Source: Clostridia bacterium (lineage in GTDB: Bacteria; Bacillota; Clostridia; Oscillospirales; Acutalibacteraceae). From it: a stretch of DNA of 64,000 nucleotides. Positions 8,362-15,610 of the stretch are shown here, in pieces. The stretch lies in assembly GCA_017428525.1 (NCBI GenBank), contig JAFRQQ010000019.1:62001-126000 (forward strand), given 5' to 3'. Both the position numbers and the translations under genes were made by a program. Below the pieces are notes generated by a model. It had not been told where the DNA came from. It worked only from the letters and a program-made list of their open reading frames with translations, and ran no database searches. Numbering within the stretch: position 1 is the first letter of the stretch; every line of letters starts with the position of its first letter.

Positions 8362-9611
8362 CGTTTTCCATTTGGATTATTTTTTGCTTGCTTTTTCCCA
8401 CCTTTTGTGTTATTATTCTTTTTGGCATTCCCCGAAGGTGACGACGCCACGCGCGCTGGAGGCTGACTCAATAATTGAGTCTGTGCTCCACGGAGGGGGG
8501 TGCCTTTTGTTTTTCCGATTGTAACTTGATAAATCGGTCTTTCACCGTTGTTCTTGTTTCTGATATTTACTCTTATAAAATGAAGCTCACCATCAAGATA
8601 GAATTTCTTTTTGTAATAATCAAAAGAATTAACATTTTTCTTTGCTTCATTTTGTTTTGGATCTTTGTTTGGCTGATTATTATACCAAACAGCATTAGAT
8701 ATAACATCGGCAAAGTCACCAGACGCACCAATTCTGATTAGTTTCTTTTGCCCAATCAGCATATTGTTGGGATTGATTTTTTCAACATTCTCACTATATG
8801 TGAAATCATCAATGACAACTATCTCAACTTTTGCATTTCGAATTAGTGGAATTGTTTTTCCTATATAATTCGGACTGTTAGGGTCAAAAAAACTATCCCC
8901 AAAAAGTTTCAGCTGTTCTTTTCTTGTCAGTGTTTTAATTGCCGGATCCGTTTCATATACTTCATATCCATCTTTTGTCCATCCAATTCTGCTGAACTGC
9001 ACCGCTCCCGCGGTGTTTTTTTCTGCCTCGACGGCGCTCTGGCCCTCTCCGAGAACGGAGGGGGTGCCGCCTTTGGCGGCGGGGATGGCGACTTCTCCCG
9101 CATTGGAAAGCTGCGCCGCCCGGTTCTCGCCGGCCTGCTTCAGACCATCCAGCATCATCTTTCTGATCGTTGCAAGCGCCTCGGCGTCGTCAATCAGCGC
9201 CGCGATCTCCGGCTTGAGCGCCGTGCCGTCGTCCCTGCGCAGCGCGCCCATGGCGCGCAGCGTCTTGTTGACCACCTGCACCATCTGCCCGAGCCGGCGG
9301 CTGAGCTTCTCCGTCAGCTTCGCATGCTTGCCGGTCAGCTCCCGGATCACCTGCTCATTGTTGAACACCTCAAACATACTGTCCGCGACCAGCTCGTCGA
9401 TCCGCGCCTGATCCGTTGGGTAGATCTCCGCGTCGTATTTCTCCAGCATCTTCTCAACGGCCTTGCTGTCCCGGCCGCCCAGCTTCTGCAGCACAAAGTT
9501 CTCCAGCGCCTGCGCGTTCTCCGCGGCATATTCCTGCAGATAGTGATAGACCTCGTGCCCCACCGTGCGCCCGATCAGACCGCGTGTGGTTGACTTTCCG
9601 CGCAATTCCAT
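6969..9611 (-). pseudogene. Polyvalent phage/ICE protein remnant: zincin, nuclease-like, ADP-ribosyltransferase-like and LPD3-like modules
   Basis: An 880-codon frame without a credible beginning: a TAG lies directly before the ATG at 9611, no Shine-Dalgarno is visible, and the first residues are already inside a metallopeptidase domain. Order of modules: zincin with HEVYH at residues 19-23 and a downstream acidic ELVAD at 73-77; linker MMLDGLKQAGENRAA; an AT-rich module (about 200-395) resembling phage nuclease-type domains; linker STKDADYLAAVKRGDTEAAQ; an ART-PolyVal-like domain (RFHQT near 455, YDGIELDYDG near 615); then an LPD3-like module (about 690-840, ending ILYDMVNI) and a second STKD linker. 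Polyvalent proteins of phages and conjugative elements carry such effector modules and are delivered with the DNA. No integrase, capsid or conjugation gene is adjacent, so this is a stranded remnant. Domain names are by pattern memory. Confidence 0.65.
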
Positions 9612-9685
9612 CTATAATAATAAAAACGGGACGGCGCTGCGCATCCTGCGCTGCAGCCGCATGCTTATTCGGAGGAGGGAACCGG

Positions 9686-10804
9686 ATGATCCTGTATTTT
9701 GTGCTTCTGGCGGCGGTCTGCCTGATCGGCATTCGCTTTCGCTGGAAAGAAGGCTTCGACGATTATATGTCCCCGCAGACGACCGGCGCGATCAAGGGCA
9801 TCTTCGTGGTGATCGTGCTCTTTTCCCATCTGCGGCAGTATATCCACCTCTCCGGCGCCTGGTACGATCAGGCGTATCAGGAGATCCTGCATGATCTCGG
9901 GCAGCTGATGGTCGTGGCGTTTTTCTTCTATTCCGGCTACGGCGTGTTCGTCAGCATCCGCAAAAAGCCCGGCTATGTCAAAACCCTGCCGGTGCGCCGC
10001 GCGTTTCGCGTCTGGCTGCATTTCGCGCTGGCCGTCTGCCTCTATTTCATCCTGCAGCTCGCGCTCGGCAAGCGCTACACGGTCAAGGATCTGCTGCTCT
10101 CCACCATCGGCGTCAAGGGCCTGGGTAACAGCGCCTGGTTCGTGATCGTGATCATTCTGCTCTACCTTGTAACGTATCTGGCCTTTACACTCTTCCGCAG
10201 GAATCCGATAGCCGGCGCGGTGGCCGCGACCGTGCTTTCGGCCGCGCTGTTTCTGGCGATCCGCGCCTGGAAAGGCAAGGAATACTGGTGGTATGACACG
10301 ATTCCCTGCTATCCGCTCGGCATGTGGTACGCGATTGCCGAGCCGCAGTTCAACAAGCTGCTGCGCAGTCCTGTAAAGTGGTGCGCCTTTACAGGCGTGA
10401 CGCTGGCGGGCTTCCTGCTTCTGCATGCGCAGATCGACCAAAACCCCGGAACCCGGCGCTGGTTCATGGCGGCCGCGCTCCTGTTTGCGCTGCTGCTGCC
10501 GCTGATCTCCATGCGTGTGCAGATCAAAAACGCCGCGCTGCGCTGGTGCGGCAAGCGTGTGTTCGGCATCTATATTCTACAGCGGATCCCGATGATCCTG
10601 CTGGCGAACTTCTGCCCCGGCCTGCCGTCGGTTGCCTTTGCGGCGATCACGATCGTCGCCACCTTCCTGCTTGCGGAGGGTTTCGAGCGCGCGATGGACG
10701 CCCTCGACCGCCTGCTGCATCTCTCCAAGCCGAAGCCGCGCGTGCCGGTCGCCGTCGAAGCAGGGGCGGCAATCGATGACAATCATTCCGAATCAGAAAA
10801 ATAA
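9686..10804 (+). CDS. Membrane acyltransferase (acyltransferase 3-like)
   Basis: A 372-residue integral membrane protein with about ten hydrophobic segments. Early family-like features are IKGIFVVIVLFSHL, which carries the conserved membrane-embedded His of acyltransferase 3 proteins, and AFFFYSGYGVFVS. Such enzymes transfer acyl groups to sugars of surface polymers across the cytoplasmic membrane. GGAGGAGGGA is 5 bp before the ATG at 9686; the much earlier in-frame start at 9416 runs through the opposite-strand zincin and is rejected. The promoter must lie in or before the truncated polyvalent gene; none is clear. The acceptor is unknown. A 26-bp palindrome sits inside the coding region at 10370-10395. 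Confidence 0.75.
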   Translation: MILYFVLLAAVCLIGIRFRWKEGFDDYMSPQTTGAIKGIFVVIVLFSHLRQYIHLSGAWYDQAYQEILHDLGQLMVVAFFFYSGYGVFVSIRKKPGYVKTLPVRRAFRVWLHFALAVCLYFILQLALGKRYTVKDLLLSTIGVKGLGNSAWFVIVIILLYLVTYLAFTLFRRNPIAGAVAATVLSAALFLAIRAWKGKEYWWYDTIPCYPLGMWYAIAEPQFNKLLRSPVKWCAFTGVTLAGFLLLHAQIDQNPGTRRWFMAAALLFALLLPLISMRVQIKNAALRWCGKRVFGIYILQRIPMILLANFCPGLPSVAFAAITIVATFLLAEGFERAMDALDRLLHLSKPKPRVPVAVEAGAAIDDNHSESEK

Positions 10805-11060
10805 ATGTAAAGGCAGTCACCTTTACAGATATGTTTTTTGCGAGCGTCTGACTTGTATCCTGCAAAAAAGTATACACCCGGGCGATGAATATACAGCATT
10901 TTATTCTGCAAAATCCGAATTAAAAGAGCTTGTAAAGTGGAAAACTTTACGCTTAATATTCCATAGCAGAAGTAAGATGCGGAGTTTTCCACGTTTTCAA
11001 CGAAGTTTTCCACACATGCAAGGAATCCGCTTTACACGGTTTTGTGTAAAGCGGATTCCT
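10370..11060. repeat. Family of GTAAAG/CTTTAC palindromes
   Basis: Four palindromes share the same core. CCTGTAAAG/CTTTACAGG with an 8-bp spacer (10370-10395, inside the acyltransferase gene); TGTAAAGG/CCTTTACA, 6-bp spacer (10806-10827); GTAAAGT/ACTTTAC, 5-bp spacer (10932-10950); and a 17-bp perfect stem AGGAATCCGCTTTACAC with its complement around a 6-nt loop (11021-11060), the core in opposite orientation. The last has no T tract and is not a typical terminator. The rest of the spacer 10805-11153 holds TTTTCCAC motifs (10985-10992, 11006-11013), the reverse motif at 10937-10947, and a terminator at 11080; no gene is convincing. Confidence 0.7.
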
Positions 11061-11079
11061 TTACGCATAAGGGATGTAT

Positions 11080-11107
11080 AAAACGCAGGCGCGCGCGCCT
11101 GCGTTTT
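11080..11107. terminator. Bidirectional terminator between acyltransferase and nagA
   Basis: A perfect palindrome centred on GGCGCGCGCGCC, flanked by AAAACGCA and TGCGTTTTT. It can stop both the plus-strand acyltransferase and the minus-strand nagA transcripts. Confidence 0.75.
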
Positions 11108-11153
11108 TCAATGTTATTTGCAAGATAAGATTCAAGATAATAATAACATTATC

Positions 11154-12266
11154 TTATATGATACGTCTGCCGCGCACGAAAACGCCGCGGATGGATTGCA
11201 GATCCTCGCTGAGCACCAACAGGTCCGCCGTTTTGCCCGGCGCGAGGCTGCCGGTCGTCTGCTCCGCGCCGATCACGCGCGCCGGGTTGATCGTGCAGGC
11301 GCGGATGGCCTGCATGACCGGTATGCCGATTGCGCACAGATGGCGGAATTCGCTGAACAGATCGCTGACGCTGCCCGCCAGCGTGCCGTCCGCGAGCCTG
11401 GCCGCGCCGTCTTTGGAATAAACCGTTTGCCCGCCCAGGGTGTAGACGCCGTCCGGCAGACCGGCTGCCATCATGGCGTCGCTGATGACGACCGCGCGGT
11501 CGCTGCCCAGCAGGCGGAAGGCCAGCCGCAGGGTGGTGTCGCAGATATGCACGCCGTCGCAGATCAGCTCGGCCGTGGCGTTGCTGTCCAGAATCGCGCC
11601 GACTGCGCCGGGTTCGCGCGTGTCCAACCCGGTCATGGCGTTGAACAGATGCGTCGCGTGGCACGCCCCGTCGGCAAGCGCCTGCCGCACGCAGGCGCCG
11701 TCGGCTGCCGTATGCGCGACGGAAACCGGGAATTCCGCCGCGATTTCCCGCAGGAAGTCCCGCGCGCCGGGCAGCTCGGGCGCGAGCGCCACCAGACGGA
11801 TCGGGCAGATCGCGTGCAGCCGGCGGACCAGCGCGGCAGAAGGGGGCTGCAGATCCTCCGCGGCCTGCGCGCCCTTCTTTTCCGGGGATAAAAACGGGCC
11901 TTCCAGGTTCACGCCGTGGATATAGGCGCCGGGTTCCTTCCCCATGACGGCGGCGATGCTGCGCAGGCTCTGCGCAAGCGTTTCCTCCGGCAGCGTCATC
12001 GTCGTCGGGCAGAAGGAGGTCACGCCGCAAGCGGCCAGACGGCGGCTGACGGCTTCAACGGCCTGCGGGTCACCGCAGGAAACGTCCGCGCCGGCGCAGC
12101 CGTGGATGTGGAGATCGATCATGCCCGGCAGGATGCGGCAGCCGCTGAAATCCTCGCCCGGCGCATCCGTCGGCCCGACGGCGGCGATCCGGTCGTCTTC
12201 GATTGTCAGGTCGGTCTGCTGCCATTGAAACTCCGCGTTGCAGAGCACGGCGTTCTTAAAGATCAT
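11154..12266 (-). CDS. nagA: N-acetylglucosamine-6-phosphate deacetylase
   Basis: A 370-residue cytoplasmic amidohydrolase that removes acetate from GlcNAc-6-phosphate in amino-sugar and cell-wall recycling. The metal-site and family motifs are visible: DLHIHG, EGPFLSPEKKGA, SVAHTAADG, HATHLFNAMT and VISDAMMAAG. I start at the ATG at 12266 (MIFKNAVLCN), preceded by AAGGAG about 8 bp upstream; the longer frame to 12338 would run through the acpP terminator. No NagB gene lies beside it and no own promoter is obvious in the short gap after acpP, so readthrough from acpP is possible. Length matches the family. Confidence 0.93.
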   Translation of the reverse strand: MIFKNAVLCNAEFQWQQTDLTIEDDRIAAVGPTDAPGEDFSGCRILPGMIDLHIHGCAGADVSCGDPQAVEAVSRRLAACGVTSFCPTTMTLPEETLAQSLRSIAAVMGKEPGAYIHGVNLEGPFLSPEKKGAQAAEDLQPPSAALVRRLHAICPIRLVALAPELPGARDFLREIAAEFPVSVAHTAADGACVRQALADGACHATHLFNAMTGLDTREPGAVGAILDSNATAELICDGVHICDTTLRLAFRLLGSDRAVVISDAMMAAGLPDGVYTLGGQTVYSKDGAARLADGTLAGSVSDLFSEFRHLCAIGIPVMQAIRACTINPARVIGAEQTTGSLAPGKTADLLVLSEDLQSIRGVFVRGRRII

Positions 12267-12312
12267 GGACGGTTGCTCCTTCCGTGCGCCGCGCAGAAAG
12301 CGGCGCGGATTG

Positions 12313-12344
12313 AAAAAAGCATCCTTGACACAGGCCAAGGATGC
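12313..12344 (-). terminator. Terminator after acpP
   Basis: On the minus strand GCATCCTTG (12344-12336) pairs with CAAGGATGC (12327-12319), followed by six T residues (12318-12313). It sits just past the acpP stop. Confidence 0.8.
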
Positions 12345-12352
12345 CGGATCGT

Positions 12353-12580
12353 TCAGATTTTATCTTCGATGTATTCCACAAGATCGCCGACGGTCTTGAT
12401 CTGCTCAAGCGCATCGTCGCCCATTTCAATGTCATACTCATCCTCGATGGACATGGCCAGGTCGATCAGGTCGAGGCTGTCCGCGCCGAGGTCGCCGATG
12501 ATGGAAGCGTTTTCTGTAATGATGCTCTGATCGATTTCCAGCTGCTCGCTGATGATCATTTTCAGTTTTTCAAATACCAT
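12353..12580 (-). CDS. acpP: Acyl carrier protein
   Basis: A 75-residue acidic protein carrying the fatty-acid chain during synthesis. GADSLD places the phosphopantetheine attachment Ser at residue 35. The start MVFEKLKMII at 12580 is chosen because it gives the normal ACP length and has GAGGAG about 11 bp upstream. It has its own promoter (12666-12694) and terminator, with no fab genes adjacent, so it is a monocistronic ACP. Whether it is the sole housekeeping ACP cannot be told from one window. Confidence 0.95.
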   Translation of the reverse strand: MVFEKLKMIISEQLEIDQSIITENASIIGDLGADSLDLIDLAMSIEDEYDIEMGDDALEQIKTVGDLVEYIEDKI

Positions 12581-12665
12581 AAGATATGATGCTCCTCTCG
12601 TTTTAGTGAAAAATGACCCCCCGTTGACTGCTGCGCGCATTGCGCGCGCATCCGGGTCTACAACA

Positions 12666-12694
12666 ATATTATGTGGTCAACGCGCATTTGTCAA
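12666..12694 (-). promoter_or_regulatory. Sigma-A promoter of acpP
   Basis: Minus strand TTGACA (12694-12689), 17 bp, TAATAT (12671-12666), about 85 bp before the acpP start. Confidence 0.75.
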
Positions 12695-12788
12695 TAGGCA
12701 ATTTTCATAAATCACGCATAATTCCGGGCTTTTTTTCAAAAATAACTGCAGACAAACGGAGAAATCCGCGCGGATCGGAGGAGAAAGT

Positions 12789-13145
12789 ATGCGGGAACTG
12801 CTGAAAGCGTTTCTGGTCGGCGGCGCACTGTGCACGGTCGGTCAGCTGCTGATCGATCGCACGAAGCTCACGCCCGGCCGGATTCTGGTGGCCTATGTGA
12901 CGCTCGGCGTGGTGCTGACTGCGTGCGGCGTGTATGCGCCGTTTGCGGACTGGGCGGGCGCGGGCGCGACCGTGCCGCTGACCGGCTTCGGCTTCGCAAT
13001 GGCGGAAGGCGTGCGCAAGGCGGTGGAAACGCAGGGCGCGGCGGGCATTCTGACCGGCGCGCTGACGGCCGGCGCGGGCGGGATCACGGCGGCCGTGCTC
13101 TGCGCGCTGGCGGCGGCCTTTCTCACAAGGCCCAAAGAAAAATGA
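12789..13145 (+). CDS. spoVAE: Stage V sporulation protein AE-type (SpoVAEb/SpoVAC family)
   Basis: A 118-residue hydrophobic protein that closely follows the SpoVAEb pattern: FLVGGALCTVGQLLIDRTKL at the N-terminus, then YAPFADWAGAGATVPLTGFG and a C-terminal membrane segment. SpoVA proteins form the inner-membrane channel that moves Ca-dipicolinate into the forespore and out at germination. GGAGGAG is 5-6 bp before the ATG. In most clostridia this gene follows spoVAC and spoVAD; here it stands alone between acpP and a minus-strand gene. Its promoter should be forespore-specific, but I see no convincing sigma-G site. SpoVAC is the alternative name in the same family. Confidence 0.88.
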   Translation: MRELLKAFLVGGALCTVGQLLIDRTKLTPGRILVAYVTLGVVLTACGVYAPFADWAGAGATVPLTGFGFAMAEGVRKAVETQGAAGILTGALTAGAGGITAAVLCALAAAFLTRPKEK

Positions 13146-13157
13146 GCAAAAAGAAAA

Positions 13158-13181
13158 GCCGGGCGTGCGTCCACGCCCGGC
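13158..13181 (-). terminator. Terminator for the small membrane gene at 13198
   Basis: GCCGGGCGTG (13158-13167) and CACGCCCGGC (13172-13181) pair around a 4-nt loop. Read on the minus strand the hairpin is followed by TTTTCTTTTT. On the plus strand no T tract follows, so it only weakly serves spoVAE. Confidence 0.75.
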
Positions 13182-13197
13182 AGATCGGGAACTGCAA

Positions 13198-13386
13198 TTA
13201 TTGTGCGGGTGCCGCGGCGATTTCCGGCTGCTCCATGCAGGAGCAGGAAACGTAGTTCTCTTCCTGGTCGGCCTTGGCATTCTTCTTCTCAAGCAGCTTT
13301 TTGACCGCGAAGCAAACGCCGGCGACAGCGGCTGCAACGGCGATGACAATGGCAGTGATCTTCAGAATCTTTTTGAATAACTCCAT
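13198..13386 (-). CDS. Small single-span membrane protein, function unknown
   Basis: A 62-residue product. Residues about 9-30 (ITAIVIAVAAAVAGVCFAVK) form one membrane helix, followed by KKLLEKKNAKAD and an acidic, cysteine-containing tail (SCSCMEQPE). GGAGG lies 8 bp before the ATG, and the gene has a perfect-spacing consensus promoter and its own terminator, so I consider it real despite its size. The promoter quality suggests strong expression. No family is recognised. Confidence 0.72.
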   Translation of the reverse strand: MELFKKILKITAIVIAVAAAVAGVCFAVKKLLEKKNAKADQEENYVSCSCMEQPEIAAAPAQ

Positions 13387-13420
13387 GGTTTGAACCTCCG
13401 ATTTTCATTTTTATAGCTCT

Positions 13421-13449
13421 ATTATAACGAATGACAGGGGAAATGTCAA
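13421..13449 (-). promoter_or_regulatory. Consensus sigma-A promoter of the 62-residue membrane gene
   Basis: Minus strand TTGACA (13449-13444), 17 bp, TATAAT (13426-13421). Both hexamers match consensus perfectly. Confidence 0.85.
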
Positions 13450-13457
13450 TAAAATTT

Positions 13458-13495
13458 AAAAGACTGCGGCCATAAAATTTATGTCGCAGTCTTTT
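13458..13495 (-). terminator. Terminator after rpsT
   Basis: AAAAGACTGCG (13458-13468) pairs with CGCAGTCTTTT (13485-13495). It lies just past the rpsT stop and is followed on the minus strand by a T/A-rich tract. Confidence 0.75.
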
Positions 13496-13505
13496 GATGG
13501 CAGTC

Positions 13506-13757
13506 TTATTTCACAAGCTGTGCGAGCGCAGATTTCTTGTGCGCGGCATTGTTCTTGTGGATCAGGCCCTTCGCAGCAGCCTGGTCGACCTTTTTGATCG
13601 CTGCTCTGACAAGCGCTTCCGTCTCGGGAGACTGCGCCTTCGCAGCGGCATTTGCCTTTTTGATCGCAGTTTTGAGCGCAGTATTGCGGGATTTGTTTCT
13701 GGCGGCTCTGGTCTTATTGACGATCACTCTTTTTTTCGCCGACTTAATATTGGGCAT
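13506..13757 (-). CDS. rpsT: 30S ribosomal protein S20
   Basis: An 83-residue basic protein with the S20 start MPNIKSAKKRV and the helical repeats KSRNTALKTAIKKA and GLIHKNNAAHKKSALAQLV. It binds 16S rRNA in the small subunit. The ATG at 13757 has GGAGGTG 7 bp upstream; an in-frame GTG one codon earlier is unlikely. It is divergent from gpr, as in many Firmicutes, where rpsT and gpr are neighbours. Confidence 0.97.
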   Translation of the reverse strand: MPNIKSAKKRVIVNKTRAARNKSRNTALKTAIKKANAAAKAQSPETEALVRAAIKKVDQAAAKGLIHKNNAAHKKSALAQLVK

Positions 13758-13929
13758 CACGACACCTCCTTCTTCATACAGGAAATTATCTTAACACACT
13801 TTTTCTTCAAATGCAAGGAATTTTTGAAAAAAATATGCGCTGCGCACGAAAAATGCCGTCAAAACAGCCGTGTGCGCGATGATTATACACGCAAATCCAA
13901 AAAAAATCAAGAGGGGGAACGGCTTTTTT

Positions 13930-14781
13930 ATGACGATTCGAACGGATTTGGCACTCGAAAGCTGCGAAACGCTCGCGCCGCAGACGCCCGGGCTGCACGT
14001 CGAAACGGAAGAAACGCCGCAGGCGAAGGTGACCCGGATCGATGTGCTCAACGCGCAGGGCGCCGCCGCCGCGGGCAAGCCGGTCGGGCGGTACGTCACG
14101 GTGGAGGTCGCGCCCTTTGCCACGCATGCGCAGTATATCGACGGCAGCTTTCCGACTTTGCGCGCGGAGCTTTCACGGATGCTCCCGCAGCAGGGGGAGA
14201 TCCTGGTGGCGGGGCTCGGGAATCCGCGCATCACGCCGGACGCGTTCGGGCCGCGGTGCGCGGCCATGATGTTTGCAACGCGGCATATCACGGGGGAGCT
14301 GCTGGCGCAGACCGGGCTGCAGGCGCTGCGCCCCGTGAGCGTGCTGGCGACCGGCGTGCTCGGGGAAACCGGCGCGGAGGCGAGCGAATGGATCCGCGGC
14401 GCGGTGCAGATGCTGCATCCGGCGGCGGTGGTCGCCCTGGATGCGCTCGCCGCCCGCAGCGCGGAACGGCTGGGCAACACCGTGCAGCTGTGCGACACGG
14501 GGATCGTGCCCGGCTCGGGCGTGGGCAACGCGCGGCAGGAAATCAGCGCTTCGACGGTCGGCGTGCCGGTGATTGCCGTCGGGGTGCCGACCGTGGTGGA
14601 CGCTGCGGCGCTGCTCGCGCAGGCGCGGGGAGAAGCGGATACCGCGACGGCGGCCATGATGGTGACCCCGCGGGAGATCGATCTGCTGATCGAACGCGCT
14701 GCAAAGCTGACCGCGCTCGCGCTCAACTGTGCCCTGCAGCCGGAGATTTCACCGGAGGATATGCTGATTCTGACGGCATAA
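13930..14781 (+). CDS. gpr: Spore germination protease GPR
   Basis: A 283-residue member of peptidase family A25, which degrades small acid-soluble spore proteins at germination. The N-terminal RTDLALE element, GLGNPRITPDAFGPR, the TGVLGETG motif, LDALAARS and CDTGIVPGSGVGNAR are recognisable. I start at the ATG at 13930 (MTIRTDLALES) because that element is near the usual mature N-terminus; GAGGGGG lies a rather long 12-13 bp upstream, so the frame extending back to 13870 is possible. The gene is divergent from rpsT and ends at a strong terminator. Together with the spoVAE-type gene it points to an endospore former. Confidence 0.93.
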   Translation: MTIRTDLALESCETLAPQTPGLHVETEETPQAKVTRIDVLNAQGAAAAGKPVGRYVTVEVAPFATHAQYIDGSFPTLRAELSRMLPQQGEILVAGLGNPRITPDAFGPRCAAMMFATRHITGELLAQTGLQALRPVSVLATGVLGETGAEASEWIRGAVQMLHPAAVVALDALAARSAERLGNTVQLCDTGIVPGSGVGNARQEISASTVGVPVIAVGVPTVVDAAALLAQARGEADTATAAMMVTPREIDLLIERAAKLTALALNCALQPEISPEDMLILTA

Positions 14782-14942
14782 GTTCGGCAAAGTGCAAAAG
14801 AATCTTCCTCTGTTTTTGTGCAGATATACAAAATTTTCTTTGCGCGTTTTTGCGTCGTTCCGACCCGCCCGCCGACGCGAAAATCGCGGATGCGCCATAT
14901 CTTGTGCCGCATTCGCGGGGCGGCCACAACCTATGATTGCTT

Positions 14943-14979
14943 CAGCCGGCAGGATCTGCTTGATCCCGCCGGCTGTTTT
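14943..14979 (+). terminator. Terminator after gpr
   Basis: CAGCCGGC plus AGGATC (14943-14956) pair with GATCC and GCCGGCTG (14962-14975), followed by TTTT. The stretch 14782-15033 otherwise shows nothing. Confidence 0.8.
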
Positions 14980-15033
14980 GCTGTCCGGCGTCGGAATTGA
15001 AATGAAAAAATCAAATTTTTGACAAAAAAGGGC

Positions 15034-15100
15034 TTGCATTTTTGGGGATCATCCATTATAATGATGGGGACGGATGTTGAGTAATGTTGAGTTTTGTTCA
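15034..15100 (+). promoter_or_regulatory. mraZ promoter with four 10-bp-periodic direct repeats (putative MraZ operator)
   Basis: TTGCAT (15034-15039), 17 bp, TATAAT (15057-15062). Immediately downstream TGGGG, TGTTG, TGTTG and TGTTC begin at 15065, 15075, 15085 and 15095, each separated by 5 bases. In E. coli MraZ binds TGGGN repeats with 5-bp spacers before its own gene; the same spacing here suggests autoregulation of the cell-wall cluster. The repeats are seen; the binding is inferred. Confidence 0.7.
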
Positions 15101-15154
15101 GCAAAACCAAATCTGAACCATTCCGGAGAGCACGCATGGAAGGAGGCGGACGCT

Positions 15155-15610
15155 GTGCTGGAAATTTGCAAAGAAACCCGTTGTTTCGATCAAGTGAACA
15201 GGATGGCGATTCCGCCGCAATTCCGTGAGCATCTCAGGAAGGGCGCGGTTCTGGTGAAATCGATTCACGATGATCCGTGCCTTGTCATCTTCCCGCTGGC
15301 GGATTGGGAACGCTTCAGCGCAAGCGTGACCGCCTCCTACACCGGCAAGATGCAGGCGCGTGCAGAGCGCAAGCTGGCGGACCGCAGCGAGCGCATCAAC
15401 CTCGACAGCGCCGGGCGCATCATGCTCAAAGAGGACTTCAAGGCCTTTGCCAAGCTCGAGCGGGAAGTGCTCGTGGTCGGCGTCGCCGGCAGAATCGAGC
15501 TCTGGAACCAGGCGGAATGGGAGGCCTACAACGCCGAGGACAACGAAGACGATATCGATCTGAGCAACGCGAGCTATTCGCCGGTTCCGCAGCCGGCGCC
15601 GGCGGAATGA
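15155..15610 (+). CDS. mraZ: Transcriptional regulator MraZ
   Basis: A 151-residue MraZ with two AbrB-like halves. RMAIPPQFREHL in the first half and the matching RINLDSAGRIMLKEDFKAFA in the second are the paired DNA-binding elements. I choose the GTG at 15155 because AGGAGG ends 8 bp upstream and it gives the expected length; the frame back to 15074 would read through the operator region. The C-terminus is extended by about 20 acidic/Pro residues. It overlaps rsmH as ATGA and heads the division and cell-wall cluster, which it probably regulates. Confidence 0.92.
   Translation: MLEICKETRCFDQVNRMAIPPQFREHLRKGAVLVKSIHDDPCLVIFPLADWERFSASVTASYTGKMQARAERKLADRSERINLDSAGRIMLKEDFKAFAKLEREVLVVGVAGRIELWNQAEWEAYNAEDNEDDIDLSNASYSPVPQPAPAE

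Noticed and set aside
9416-9685. N-terminal extension of the acyltransferase to 9416
   Set aside because: It runs antisense through the zincin fragment and encodes Pro/Arg/Ser-rich sequence; a strong ribosome site supports 9686.
10783-11013. 76-codon minus-strand frame in the palindrome-rich spacer
   Set aside because: Its sequence is built from the repeats (VENFVENVEN), and no ribosome site or conserved pattern is evident.
11021-11060. Long palindrome as a terminator of the acyltransferase
   Set aside because: No T tract follows on either strand; the real bidirectional terminator is at 11080-11107.
12695-12788. Possible sigma-G promoter before the spoVAE-type gene
   Set aside because: CATAATT near 12716 resembles a -10, but no -35 with proper spacing could be found.
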